Assembly: GCA_038373885.1 (NCBI GenBank)
Contig: JAWZYV010001796.1
Coordinates: 645,501 to 709,500 of the forward strand
Length of the DNA: 64,000 bases
Reading direction: 5' to 3'
DNA from: Cheiracanthium punctorium
Taxonomy: Eukaryota; Arthropoda; Arachnida; Araneae; Cheiracanthiidae
How positions within the stretch are numbered: the stretch's first letter is position 1; each line of letters opens with the position of its first letter. The notes under the pieces are model-generated. The model was not told where the DNA came from. It did no database searches and saw only the letters and a list, made by a program, of their open reading frames with translations. Made by a program: the position numbers and the translations under genes. Shown here piece by piece: positions 11,892 through 23,528 of this stretch.

Positions 11892-12222
11892 CAGTAGATT
11901 CCATATAACACTGTAGATACGTTCCGTGTTATAGGAATCCGCGTTGTATGGGTCCTGCGCTATACTCCGCCTGGAGTGCGGACTGCGCGGTATAATCGCG
12001 GCAAAACTTATTTGCGCTCCGTAAAAATGCAATGATGTTTGGTGTTGCCATTCAAAAGGAATGTTAATTACAGGAGCTAAGGCGTCATAATATCAGAACA
12101 TATGTCTCATTTTACCGTGCTGTACGAGTCTCTTTTAACGTGTTACACGAAAAACAATCGTAATGTTTTCGTCGTGTTCTAAGAATTCGTGTTGTAGACC
12201 CATGTTAGAAAGGGGTTAACTG
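11892..12222 (+). mobile_element. Tigger/pogo-like MITE, 331 bp
   Basis: The element begins CAGTAGATTCCATATAAC and ends AAGGGGTTAACTG, with TA on both sides (11890-11891, 12223-12224). The CAGT start and TA duplication point to the pogo/Tigger branch; this assignment is inference from the ends only. The internal words TCCGTGTTATAGGAATCCG and GGTCCTGCGCTATACTCC are shared with an inverted copy at 63370-63604. In H1 the corresponding site (TA at 8972-8973) is empty, which fixes both boundaries. Confidence 0.85.
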
Positions 12223-12896
12223 TAATCTGTAACAAATGAAAAATGAAATCAGTTATTTATTAGGGCAAATTGACAGTGAGATAAACGTCATTTTTATGTA
12301 ACAAGTGTGATACTGCATTAAGAGTTCAATAAGGGTAATAAGATTTTTCTCAGAAGTTACATCAAGAACGTTTTCATTTACAAAAGCGACATGATTTTCA
12401 CCGGAGCAGGGTACATTTTTGGCTTTTCAGCGTAAATGATGCATCCATTTTCATGTAGGTTTTTTAATTTAGGTAAAATTTAATAAAGTCGTGTGTAACA
12501 TAACTGCGCTAATGCATTGTCCACGCTTTGAAAAATGCAAGATAAAATTGTTGTCAACATCATGTAATGTTATTTATGTGGTATATACTATATATTAATG
12601 CTATAAATTAAACCTTACAAAGAGAATTATATGATGTAGAAATCAGGCATTTTTCGAAAGAGAAAAGTTTTGTCTGCATACCGTAAAGTTCTTTCTTTTT
12701 TGATCGCCAGTCACATTGGCATAGTTTTTGTGTCATGTTGCAATCGTCTAAAATTTGAACTCATGACGTCAACTTTTAGTCACGATTCAAGTATTTTTCA
12801 CGTTTTGAGATTCCGCATTACTGGGTTTAATTCGAATTATATATGTGTAAAGAAAATATGCGTTTCCCACCGTGCGGAGAACGGGTACGCAGCTAG

Positions 12897-14373
12897 TTAT
12901 TTATTATTTTCTGAAAGTAGCATGAAAACTGTGTAATTGTGCAGAAACGTGTTAATGTAGTCTCAATTGTTATCATTTATATTTTATAAATACATTATGA
13001 TGAAATGAATTAATTATTTAAGAGTTATAGTTTGGTTGTTAAAATTTGTATTTATATTAATTAAATATTTATTAAGTGCTTTGAAACTCATTTACTAGTT
13101 GTTGTAAAGTTATGAAAATTTGCATTTTGCCTTTATGAAATGACTACGACTTAAAGACAAAATTTACTATGCAAAGTAAATATAATATTTAACGAATTAA
13201 AACTATTTTCTTGTTTTACTTGTACATTAATAAGGAACATTAATGGTTTAGTTAGGCGAGTGAAGCATTAATTAATTATAGAATATAATAGGAATTATAG
13301 TTCCTAATATTTCCATAGCTTATTTGATTTTCCTTTGAATCAGACTTTTCTTTGTGTCTTTACAAGTAATTAAAATAATCATCGAAGACTAATTCATTTG
13401 ATCATGTTAAGTGAAGTTAATGATTTAATTCGTAAGTTCTAATACTAGTAGTCCGTATTGTATTTAAAAAGACACGATTGTTCAAATAAAATTGAGACGA
13501 CAATCTGCCTAAGCTTTTGTGATAGCTTTTAATTAAACGTTCATTTGTGATGGCTTATTAGGAAAAAGTGTCTACATAGAGATCCAATAACATCTTCCTA
13601 GACATAAGGTATAGTAAAAGATGTGATTCATTTTGCGAAATCAGTTCATATAAAGATACTTCTAATAAAAGAAGAAATAAGAATTTTGTTTTAATCAATT
13701 CATACAACTCCGTAATCGTTAAAGAAATCGAATTATTAAGTATTCTTAATACTGACTCTATGCTGATGGGAGTCCCATTAATACTTTTGCTGAGATAATA
13801 GCAGTATAGTGAAGGGGTTTCCTCAATTCAGATAATGAATGATCTTTTAGTTGATTGAAATATAGGATAATGTAAAAGCTATGTAGACAACACCAGAAAA
13901 ATATGAAAGGGCCATTTTAAAAGCAAAACATTAACTTACTAAGTCGTTGTACAGGCTTCGAAGTTGTGTTGCCGGTTAAACGTAATTCATTCTTTGAGGA
14001 ATCAGCAGAATTTACCCCCTAGCTATAGCTTTTTTATTAACATGTTTACGAAATAGAACCTGCAGTAGTCTGTTGTACTGGGTATATCGTTAAAAGACAG
14101 ATGATCTGATACGATTGAGAAGTGTTACCTCATGACCTTTTTAGTAATGAACATGAGTACATTTGAGTTATACCCAAAACTGAATGAAGCAATATTATGA
14201 GCTCGTATTTTAGCTCAGGCTGTCCACCAATGTTAGTCCTTACCCAAGCCGTTCAGAAGATGAACAAAAAATGACGCACTAAATGGAATCGAAAAACTTC
14301 CATGCAGTTGAAAATTTGCCATTCTGTAGACGGGAATACATTGAAGACTGGTAAAGACACACAGCCTGACAAA
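12897..14373. other. AT-rich stretch without recognisable genes
   Basis: No open frame, terminal repeat or RNA gene is supportable. It could be host intergenic or intronic sequence, one of the few longer stretches here with no repeat match inside the window. Confidence 0.5.
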
Positions 14374-16885
14374 TCCTTATAAATAAAAATGAAATTCTGT
14401 TTGTTTGTTTGTTTGTGGATTTGATTCGTATACAAATCCACAAAAATGGACCTATCAGCCTGACATTTTGCACAGATATGTAAAATAATATAGAATAAAT
14501 CATAGTCCACTTTAAAACTTTGAAAGTCCACCCGTTCAGAGATTTTTTATGTTCTCCACGCAAAAAGCTTTCCGTAATTGTAACCCCTGTAGTGAAAAAA
14601 GTGTGAAATAAGGATCGTGGTTGCCATGTGTGGCAATTTTGCCGAATAAAATGTTTTAAATTCTCAAAGTAAAAATAAAAGAATAATAATGATTTTTTTT
14701 GTTAGTTTATATTCGTATGGTTATTTTTTTAAAATTATAATATCGTGTGCATGGGAAATCGGAGCAGGAATGAAATGTTTTATACGCAAAACAATAAGAA
14801 TTGAAGATTTCCGAGGCTAATATGTTAAATTTTTGTAGTTTGGCGAAAAAATAAAATGGCTTAAATGCCCAGAAAGTGAGTTCTAGCGGTTTGCACTGTT
14901 TCCGGTTGGCACAATTTACTGAGAGCTTAAGGAAACGGATTTTTGAAAACAAGTGCAAAGGTTTTATTAGAATACAGCTTTAAATTTTAATGATCCGTGC
15001 AGAAATAATGCAGTTATTAAGGGATTTCAAGCGATTTATCTTCAGCATTCTCGCCAATTGAGCGCATTGATTTAAGTTGGGGGAATTCCGCCAAATTTCA
15101 GATAATTGAAATCTTCGAATACAATACATCGGAGTAACGATGAATAAAACATGTTATAGTTGATAATTTAAAAAATGAGGCTGTATTAAGGGATTCCACT
15201 TTTCAAAAAAAAAAAAGCCTGGCGGTCGAACCATTTCCCATTTTTATTGCTGCTAAGTCAATGCTTCGAATGATTCCCTGAAAAAACTCTTGCAAAATGG
15301 CGTATGTTGGCACTTTGGCGAGGCTTAGATTTGAAACTGGATTTTATTTGAGACTCGCAAACGGGTAATCGTAGACCTACCAAATTTTGAACGGAAATTC
15401 TCCATGACAGGTCCCGACACACCTCGAAGCGATTTTTTCAAAATTCGAACTATTTTAGGAAATATCGATCAAAAGGCTAATTTTTGCTTTCCGCCATTTC
15501 GTAATTGTAACCCCACAGTGAATTAAGCGACAATTAAGCTTATCTAGGTTGCCACATTCGGCAGTTCATTAAATGATTCAGACTCTTGAAGTGAAAATAA
15601 AAGAATAACGATTTTTTTTTTATTTTGACTAGATTATTTGTAAGGTTGTTTTTAAATTAAAATATCGTGTGCATGTGAAATCAGAGCGGGAATGAAATGA
15701 TTTATACTCAAAAGAAAAATAGAATTTGGAAATTTTCCGAAAATAAATGTGCAACTTTTTAATTGGGCGAAAAATAAAAGGGGTTGATGTGCGATTTTGA
15801 GGAGGATTCTAACGCTTGGCGCTATTTATTGTAATTTAATCGTCTGCTATTTGGGTTATGAATACACCTGCGTATAAGTTTTTAAATTTTCATTCAGTTG
15901 GAATTGTGCATTTTTCTGAGCAGCTTTTCTGCATCTATTTCTAATATATTACATCCAGAAAAAAGGATGTTAGAAATATCAATTTTAATTAAATAATATA
16001 TTATAAATGATAGTCCACTTTAAAACTTTGAAAGTCCACCCGTTCCCGGAATTTAAGAGATTTTTTATGTTCTCCACGCAGAAAGCTTTACGTAATTGTA
16101 ACCCCTGTAGTGAAAAAAGTGTGTGAAATAAGCATCTTGGTTGCCATGTGTGGCGATTTTGCCGAATAAAATGTTTTAAATTCTTAAAGTGAAAATAAAA
16201 GAATAATAATGATTTTTTTAGTTTATATTTGTAAGGTTATTTTTTTAATTATAATATCGTGTGCCTATAAGAAATGAGAGCAGGAATGAAATGTTTTATA
16301 CGCAAAACAATGAGGATCGAAGATTTCCGAGACTAATATGTAAATTTTTTTAGTTTGGCGAAAAATAAAATGGCTGATAGGCCGATTTTTAGAAAGTGAG
16401 TTCTAGCGGTTTGCACAGTTTTAGGCTTTTTGGCGCAATTTACTGAGAGCTTAAGTGAATAGCATTTTTGAAAACAAGTGCAAAGGTTTTATTAGAATAC
16501 AGCATTAAATTTTAACTATCCGTGCAGAAATAATGCAGTTATTAGGGCATTTCAAGCGATGTAGCTTCAGAATTCTCGCCAATTGAGTACATTGATTTAA
16601 CTTGCGGGAAATCTGCCAAATTTCAGAAAATTGAAATCTTCTCATTTAGTACATCGAGGTAACGATGAATAAAACATGTTATAGTTGATAATTTAAAAAA
16701 TGAGGCTGTATTAAGGGATTCCACTTTTCAAAAAAATGCCTGGCAGTCGAACCATTTCCCATATTTATTGCTGCTAAGTCAATGCTTCGAATGATTCCCT
16801 GAAAAATCTCTTGCAAAATGGCGTATGTTGGCACTTTGGCGAGGCTTAGATTTGAAACTGGATTTTACTTGAGACTGGTATATAT
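14374..16885 (+). mobile_element. Helitron H3, 5' end plus repeated internal blocks
   Basis: The 5' end TCCTTATAAATAAAAATG follows an A and is followed by a (GTTT)n run, a common Helitron 5' pattern. Downstream are two blocks of about 860 bp, 14503-15357 and 16017-16877, nearly collinear from TTAAAACTTTGAAAGTCC to GGCGAGGCTTAGATTTGAA. Between them (15358-15990) is a third, more diverged version resembling the H1 and H2 interiors (TTGTAACCCC, GGTTGCCACATTCGGC). No separate 3' hairpin is seen before the next Helitron, so H3 may be truncated or may share the end at 17949. Confidence 0.65.
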
Positions 16886-17949
16886 AATAAGACTGGTTAT
16901 AGATAAAAATGAATGTTGGTATGTGTGTAGGAGGTTGAAAAACTCAGCACCGTTTCACCGATCTCCATGAAATTTGGTTCGCCTAAGTCTTTTATCATGG
17001 AGAAGGTTTTTATGCTATCCGTTTTCCACTAACTTGCCACTAGGTGGCGCAGCAGATTGTCGAATTTTATTCCGTGTAGCCGTTTGCTATGCGAATATCG
17101 TCCAGCCAATTTCGATGAAATTTGGTACACGCGGATATTAGAACACGGAGAATATTTTTCAGTATCCGTTTGCTGTAACTTACTGCTAAATAGCGCTGCA
17201 ACGCATCAACTTCTGTACCGTTCGACCGAGCGACATAAAATTTTTTATACTTACACATTTGAGCACGAAGAATATATTCTAACTGTGTTACTTTTGATGT
17301 TACTCACCACTAGATGGCACTGCAATGCATTATTATTTTAACTCGCCACTAGATGACGCTGCAGCAGGCCAAATTTTTGACCATTCAAACGGTGGCTATG
17401 AAAATCATAAAACATAGCTATTTGAACAATGAGAATATTTTGGCGTTATCCATTTTGCTATAACTCGCCACATGACGGCACTGTAGCAAATCATTACTTT
17501 AATTAACCACTAGATGGCTCTGCAGTGTATCACTTCTTGACTGTGCGAATGATCGCTATGAAAATAGGTATACATAGATATTTGAACACGGGGAAGAGTT
17601 TGGCAAGATCTATTTTCCTATAACTTGACACTCGATGTCGCGTCAACACATGAACTTCAGGACTATTCAGCCGATTGTCATTAAAATTCGTATACATAGA
17701 TATCTGAATGCGAAGAATCTTTTCGCCGTATCCGTTTTGCTAAAACTCGCCACTAGATTGCGCTACGCCGCATCGCCTTCTGCACCATAAAAACGATTGC
17801 CTTGAAATTCAGTATGCATGATTATTGAACACAATATAACGCGATATCCATTTTGCTATATCTCTTTATTACAATGAATAGTAATCACCACAAATCGTAA
17901 TATCAAAAAGTCCATTCATTCCCGTGCGAAGAACGGGTACGTCAGCTAG
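16886..17949 (+). mobile_element. Helitron H4 with 3' hairpin
   Basis: The left part, TTATAGATAAAAATGAATG near 16901 followed by a GT-rich run, is a Helitron-like 5' region, although the expected TC just before it reads GG. The right end is well formed: CCCGT-loop-ACGGG at 17921-17936, then CTAG at 17946-17949 and T. The interior is a minisatellite. No Rep/helicase coding. It may be an independent insertion or the 3' part of H3. Confidence 0.65.
17033..17765 (+). repeat. Minisatellite built on CGCCACTAGATGGCGCTGC
   Basis: About eight degenerate units recur near 17033, 17180, 17300, 17342, 17463, 17505, 17623 and 17745, each followed by a spacer ending in words such as GAACACGGAGAATATTTT and CGTTTGCTATAACT. 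The core is roughly palindromic (CACTAGATGGCG with a GC pair). Spacing alternates between about 40 and 120-150 bp. Internal minisatellites of this kind are known in arthropod Helitrons. Confidence 0.75.
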
Positions 17950-18444
17950 TAAGCATATAAATTTCAAAACAAAATTGCACTGTTTCTCTCATTTGTAAGT
18001 GTGATAGTTTCCATATTTTGTATTTCAGTTGTAATGTACGTTAAATTAATACTATTACGTTTGTGGAGTAAGATATTCTTATTACTCCGGAGACGTTCCA
18101 GTTAGAATTTTGCTTTTGTGATCATCCTGTAGAAAAACATGCACAGCAAAATTTCATGAGTGTTGGCGTATGTCATTTGATGTACAACCAAAATAATAGT
18201 TTCTGGAATCACAACTATAGAGCGTAAAATCGCTGGTAACCATTGTGTCTCACCATTTACATTCTACAGGTTAAAACAGAGTATGGGAAGAATATCAGTT
18301 AAACGTCACAATAAAGAGCTAAACCTATGGGTATAAAATACGCACTTCTCCTAATCTAAGGTAGGAAAAGCGCACTTCTGCAGATGGTAACAGACGGTGA
18401 TGGGCAAATTACTGAATATATTTCGTCCGCATGAAACAGCTGCA
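17950..18444. other. AT-rich stretch without recognisable genes
   Basis: Nothing supportable is visible between the Helitron 3' end and the SINE. Confidence 0.4.
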
Positions 18445-18660
18445 ACCCGGGTTGTATAGTGGCTTAAGAACCTTTCTACCGCTCCACGGGTCAGAGTTCG
18501 ATTCCCGATATGGGCTTGGGTATCATTTCGTTCCGTAATATCATAGGAGTTAACGCTGGTCCATTTATTAGGTACCTCCCTAGTAAAGTGACCAGCAATT
18601 CTATACTTAGTAGCGGCCAGTGCATATAAAAACGCTGTAGAAAAATGTGTCCGCAATTAG
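18445..18660 (+). repeat. tRNA-derived SINE, copy 1
   Basis: The head reads CCCGGGTTGTATAGTGGCTT, containing a pol III A-box-like word (near 18451-18462), with a B-box-like AGTTCGATTCC at about 18496-18506. The body continues ATCATTTCGTTCCG, TCATAGGAGTTAACGCTGG. A second copy at 45384 aligns along head and body, which shows this is a family rather than a tRNA gene. The 3' end here is unclear and has no clean simple-repeat tail. Confidence 0.75.
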
Positions 18661-20085
18661 AAAAATAACAACATGAAACAGATAAATTCAGTAGCCAGTA
18701 GCTCTTTCTTATGTTCTGTTTAAAGCTATTAACGAAATATGTTGAAAAATTATGGGATTTTGGTGAATAAATAATAAAAAAACCTAATGATGTCAAGCAC
18801 TTCAAAATTTTCAAAATGCCACTTTACAAGCTGTACCATTGAATAAAATAAATGGTAATCATACATCAGCCGCGAGACTTTCAGAAAAAATTCTTAAAGA
18901 TCGAAACTTTGCAGAATGTGTCACTTTTTGAAAAATTTTGCTGTGCAATTCCATGTTGTCTTTTTGAAGAAATTTTTATGTAGGTCTCATAAAAGGCACC
19001 ATTTTTTTCATTTATTTACGTGTGTAGTGCAGATTATAAAGTATAGCCCCTTAATTATTTCAAGTCCCTGCTACACTTAGTTTATTTTTAATTGTATGTC
19101 TAGACTTTGACGGAGATTGTGCTTCAGCGACATACTCCCTAAATTAAATCAAGCAGAGAGTTTCTTTTTTAAACTTACAGAAATAGGTAAAATGCCAGTC
19201 ACCTCACTGCGCTGCACAAACTTTGCAACAAGGTATTCGAAAATATCAAATGTAATTTAAGATATCCTGCACGTATGAAACATATATGTGCAGTAAATTG
19301 AGTACAACAAGCTAATATTTCTATTTGTTTTTCCATCCACTTTCATTCTCATATATTTAATCTTTTATCTACTCTCTTGATAGCATCAGAAGTAATTAAC
19401 ATGTTACCTTTAATTTCCGGTGATGTAACTTTAACTGCGTAGAAAAGAAGAGTAACTCAAATAGAGGTATCACAGATCATCCAAATCTTCTGCCTTTTAC
19501 TTTTAATTAAATGGCTGTTACAGCCAATTGGATAATAAAGTTCTTTTTGATCCAAAAGCTTCTTTTAAGACATGGGGTTTAATAAAAGATCTAATTCCTT
19601 TCGTCTAGTGAGTTCTTAAAAAAGGTAACTAAATGGAGTCCCCTCTCATAAAAGATGTAATTTGAATTATCTTTCAATAATTTTATGGAATTTTAATGAT
19701 GCCCAAGGAGTAATATTGGCTCAAAAATCGATGTTGATAAATAGTAAATTGAAAATAAGTTTTATTATCTTTTTGAAGGAAAATTTCTTTATCAGTTTAC
19801 TGGAAAATAAAATTTATTTTAATCCCGGAACTCACACTGAAACGTTTGAAAACAAGTGTTGTCTAATTCGTACTGTGCATAATTCAAATAAAGTGTTTTA
19901 ATGAATTATACTTTTCGAAATTAATGTTTTAATTAATGCTTTAGTCTCAATTAACAGTTATTTATTTTTAAATATATGTATGACTATTAAAAATTATTGC
20001 GATGGTCTATATTTAAGTTAGAATCCACTTAAAGTCGGGCAATCTCCCCATCAAGTATTTTCGTAATAATTTTTATATTACTTAA
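18661..20085. other. AT-rich stretch without recognisable genes
   Basis: No gene seen. A 79-codon forward frame near 19662-19901 is AT-driven and lacks motifs. Confidence 0.5.
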
Positions 20086-20350
20086 CGTACATATGGGTAA
20101 ATTTAACTACTTCATAATACTTATAAGAAGGAATCCATATATTCTCGACTCTATTAGTCTAATTAATTTTGTTTAACTATTTCAACACAAAAATCTATTT
20201 TAAGCGATTTTAATCTATTTACCGTACATATGGTTAAATTTAACTACTTCATAAGACTTATAAGAAGGAATCCATATATTCTCGACTCTATTAGTCTAAT
20301 TAATTTTGTTTAACTATTTAAACACAAAAATCTATTTTAAGCGAATTCTA
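20086..20350 (+). repeat. 137-bp tandem duplication
   Basis: The unit starting CGTACATATGG(G/T)TAAATTT at 20086 repeats at 20223 and runs to AAAAATCTATTTTAAGCGA in both. Differences are only a few bases (for example ATAATACTT versus ATAAGACTT), so the duplication is recent. Confidence 0.9.
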
Positions 20351-20780
20351 AAGTTTTCCGAAATGTACAAGTCGTCTGTACCTCAACTTGCTTTAATTAT
20401 CTCTGATTATGGTTTATTTTTTTCTTTTCAGTTATTTCATCTCACAGAATTTACAATCATTTTCCATACTCATGTAAAATTAATCTGACTCCACTAAAAT
20501 GGAATTTCCTTGTGATAAGGAAATTTATGTTAAAGGAAAAACAAGCACAACACATTTTGAAACAATTCTTTAATTTGAATCACTAGCAACCGTCGTCAGA
20601 ATATATTTCAGGTTATTTTAACCATGCCTGGTGCAAGCTACGTGTAAAACGATTCATTTCAGATAGAAAAAAGAAAGATAAATCATGTCAAACACATCGA
20701 TTATAAAACACTTTCTTAAAAACTAGCGTTCGTGCACACACATATATCCCCTAAGCAGATAACCCTTGCGTAGTTTTCCC
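20351..20780. other. AT-rich stretch without recognisable genes
   Basis: No supportable feature is visible. Confidence 0.4.
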
Positions 20781-21257
20781 TTAATACTTTGAAGCGCAAC
20801 CATGTCCCAATGCCGAAAAAGTACAGTCGTTGCTATCGCTCGATTTAACTACCAGCAACATGGCGGTCGATCGAATCACCCATCACGTGTCACAAAGCTA
20901 AAGTACATTTTTTACACAGCTGGCTGTGCCGCCGCACATGTTGTTGGTAGTTAAATCGAGCGATGGCAACGGATGCATTTTTTTAGTATTGGGCAGTCTA
21001 TTTAGTTTTTCTTCCGTATAGATCACATACCCCAGTTCTCAGCAGATGTCGGTACTGATAAAAATAATTGTGGCATCCATTTTGCAAATAATCGATAATT
21101 TTTATGGAAAATGATGCGCTAAATAGAAAAATATTCTCGTGTTATTATGTCCTGCTTAAGTATTTCATTGAAGTCAAATTCATTCTTCGTAAATCAAAAC
21201 AGTCAAAATATCAGAGTTGTGTCCTCACGGCAACGGCATTGCGCGTGAAAGGGTTAA
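20781..21257 (+). mobile_element. TTAA-flanked MITE family I (piggyBac-like), copy 1
   Basis: TTAA lies at both ends (20781-20784, 21254-21257). The left end reads TACTTTGAAGCGCAACC and the right AAAGGG, close to the family ends CCCTTTGAGGCGCAACC / AAGGGTTAA. Inside, TATCGCTCGATTTAACTACC at left is inverted as GGTAGTTAAATCGAGCGATG at right, with a central CAGCTGGCTGTG word. No transposase. TTAA duplication and CCC ends point to piggyBac-type mobilisation, by inference. Confidence 0.82.
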
Positions 21258-22005
21258 CAGAAAACAGCACTCTAAATCAGTTAATTAAAGCGCGAGTAAT
21301 GAATTTTCGAAATTCCTATTGAAATCGCCCTAGCTGAATATTTAACAAAAATAATGAAAATGCCGCCAGCTGGGTTCATTTTTCGAAAGATTTTATGGAC
21401 CATATTTGGCGATTTATCGCAAAAGTCCCCAATATTCGCGACTTTTGATGCAACTTTTGAAGGATCACACGATTGACGTGGGACTATTACCTAATATTAC
21501 ATAGTAGCGTCACATTGTGTTTTAAATGGATGTCTGTCTTAAGCCGCCATTGAACATAATGCATTGGAATTATTTTGAGTGCTCCTGTAGAAGAACTATT
21601 AATGGTACAGACACTATATTCGATGGAGAGATTTATCTCGTAGTCCTTAATGCATGCATCAAATTTTGTTTCATTTGAAATAGCCAAATATCTCTATATG
21701 CTTTGAAGAATGACTGTCCATAGAGCGTAATGCATTGGAAATCTTGAAAATTGCATTGAAAATCTCTCCTGTAGAAGAGAACCATAAAAACCACACACAC
21801 CATTTTTAATAGGGTACATGGTGCGGTACATAAAAATGACATATATCGATTTCTTAGGAATCGATGCATATTTACGAGTGTTAGAGCACGGACGGACATA
21901 CAAACCGAAATCATAAATACTTTTCAACCTTGTTGAAAAGTGTTAAAAAGAAAACTCTTGTCTTCCGTTGGGATCAGACAATGAATCAGAGGAAAAGCAC
22001 ATTTA
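21258..22005. other. Low-complexity to ordinary stretch with a weak direct repeat
   Basis: A word set ATAATGCATTGGAA and CTCCTGTAGAAGA occurs near 21555-21595 and again near 21728-21780, a diverged direct repeat about 170 bp apart. No gene. Confidence 0.4.
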
Positions 22006-22575
22006 TCAGGTTGTAACGAAAGTTCTCCGCCAAATCTGCTTCAGTCAGCTCATGCGGCACCCAGCGATTGAACTTGTACATGAAGTTTATGCGATGCATA
22101 GCATGGCTAATGGGCATGGCATTCATGTCTAACTCTTTAGCTAGCTCTCAAGTGGTTAAATACTGATCTTCTTCCACAAATTCTCGCAGGTGGCCCTCAT
22201 CAAAATGAGTAGGCGGCCAGAGAGCTCTGCTCCTTGAATGTCATAGACCCTGTTTTTTAACTTTCAGTACCAAACCTTCACAGTGCCATAGGATACAACA
22301 GTAGAATCTAAATGACACACATAATTCTTTGACGTTCTGTAGCACTTTTGCAACAGAACTGAAAGTAAAGGATGTTTCTGATCCAGTAACGCGATAGTTC
22401 CATTTCAGACACCTTGTACTTAATGATAACGATATTTTTTAACAACACAGTGTTCTAAAGCAAGTATCTTTCTTTCAAATGGCAATTATTGTTTGACAAA
22501 ATATGAGCAAATACACCAACGTTAACTATTTGCAGACGATATTTGTGGTGGCGGGAAACTTTCGTTACAACCTAA
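22006..22575 (-). mobile_element. Internally deleted mariner, 570 bp
   Basis: The ends are inverted repeats, TCAGGTTGTAACGAAAGTT at left and AACTTTCGTTACAACCTAA at right, with TA outside both (22004-22005, 22576-22577). Between them only the N-terminal part of a mariner transposase remains on the minus strand; the catalytic domain is gone. It is therefore a non-autonomous deletion derivative that would have needed a transposase supplied elsewhere. Confidence 0.85.
22022..22352 (-). pseudogene. Mariner transposase N-terminal (DNA-binding) fragment
   Basis: Reading the minus strand from 22352 downwards gives, across two frames, ATERQRIMCVI, a TVKVWYxKLKN segment, GRPxTHFDEGHLREFVEEDQ-like residues, ELAKELDMNAM and FNRWVPHELTEADLAENFRY. 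These match the paired helix-turn-helix region and the WVPHELTE linker of mariner transposases. An amber or opal break falls after the YLTT residues and a frameshift lies near the GRP box. The DD34D catalytic domain is absent because the element is internally deleted, so no function is possible. Confidence 0.82.
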
Positions 22576-22942
22576 TACTACACTTTCGTTAGTAAGTTCT
22601 ACTTTTATGGGGTGAAACGTCAACTGATTCCGTTACCTCTTATGAAATGCTTCTTCTTCAGCAAACGCCCGTTCTTGGTAGAATGACCATAATTGATCGC
22701 GAGTCTCCTAATATTGCAGATATTAGGTGGTGCGAAGAAATGGGCAAGTGAGAACATGCCCATCATCCACCGTCGAGGACAGGCATAGAGGGCTACACAT
22801 GTTTAGCAGCAAGGCCAATGTGGTGCGAGTGGAGCAGGAGGTGCCCCTGTCCCATGGTTAACCGAAACCAGTAGACAGCTGTTGACCTCTGAAGGTATTT
22901 TGGAACTGTGCCCCATGTGGCTAAGCATCTACACACACACTC
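22576..22942. other. Moderately GC-rich spacer
   Basis: The stretch 22680-22930 is GC-richer than its surroundings and has no stop-free frame of note. Possibly old coding or repeat DNA; nothing recognised. Confidence 0.35.
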
Positions 22943-23528
22943 TGTCAATTCTATAACCAAATGCTGGAACCCTAAATCAAAAATGCACTTAGATCTAGTT
23001 TGTAAATTTCAGATTACATTTATTTAATTTGTAAGAATTAAATTTATGTCTTTAAATTTAATTTGTGAGTATTAAAATTATGTTTTTAAAACTAATTTGT
23101 AAGTATTAAACTTATGTTTTTAATTTTAATTTGTAAGTGCTAAAACCATGTTTTTAAATTGAATTTGTAAAACATAAGTTTAGTTACTTACAAATTAAAT
23201 TTAAAATCTGTTTTATTAAATCTTACAAATGAAGTTTAAAATATAAAATTTAATACTTAAAACATAAAGCTTAATATTAAAAACATAAAAAAGTGCTATA
23301 ATACGTTTCCAAGTAATGATTTCGAGTGGGAAAAAATATTCATTGGAAAATCAAAACACGTATTATTAAATATTATAAACTAGATTTGGAAATTTCGCGC
23401 CTGGGGCGGAACCCCCAATTTTTTCTGTAAATGTAATCTGAAATTTGCAAACTAGATCTAGATTCTAAAAACGTTCCAACAAGTGCATTTTTGATTGAGG
23501 GTTCCAGCATTTGGTTGCATAATTGACA
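22943..23528. mobile_element. Foldback-type element with inverted short tandem repeats
   Basis: The outer arms are inverted: TGTCAATT then AACCAAATGCTGGAACCCT and TTTGTAAATTTCAGATTACA on the left, with their reverse complements on the right up to 23528. The inner part is made of about four 37-bp units of the type AATTTGTAAGTATTAAACTT plus ATGTTTTTAA, followed by the same units inverted. The whole 586 bp could fold into one long hairpin. No coding. The right terminus recurs alone near 24272-24287 (GCATAATTGACAAACT). Confidence 0.8.

Larger units (their letters stand above)
9663..12896 (+). mobile_element. Non-autonomous Helitron H2, abutting H1
   Basis: The 5' end TCTATGCTATTAAAATATG begins immediately after the CTAA of H1, with no spacer. 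The 3' end is CTAG at 12893-12896 followed by T, preceded by the hairpin CCGT-GCGGAGA-ACGG near 12870-12884. H2 aligns with H1 throughout: shared words include GAGTTGAGTTTCGAA, TTGTAACCCCTGTAGT, GAGGTTGCCATGTTTGGC, TTACTGAGAGCGTAA and AACAAGTGTG. It carries two later insertions, a hAT-type MITE at 11545 and a Tigger-type MITE at 11892. No coding capacity is visible. Confidence 0.85.
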
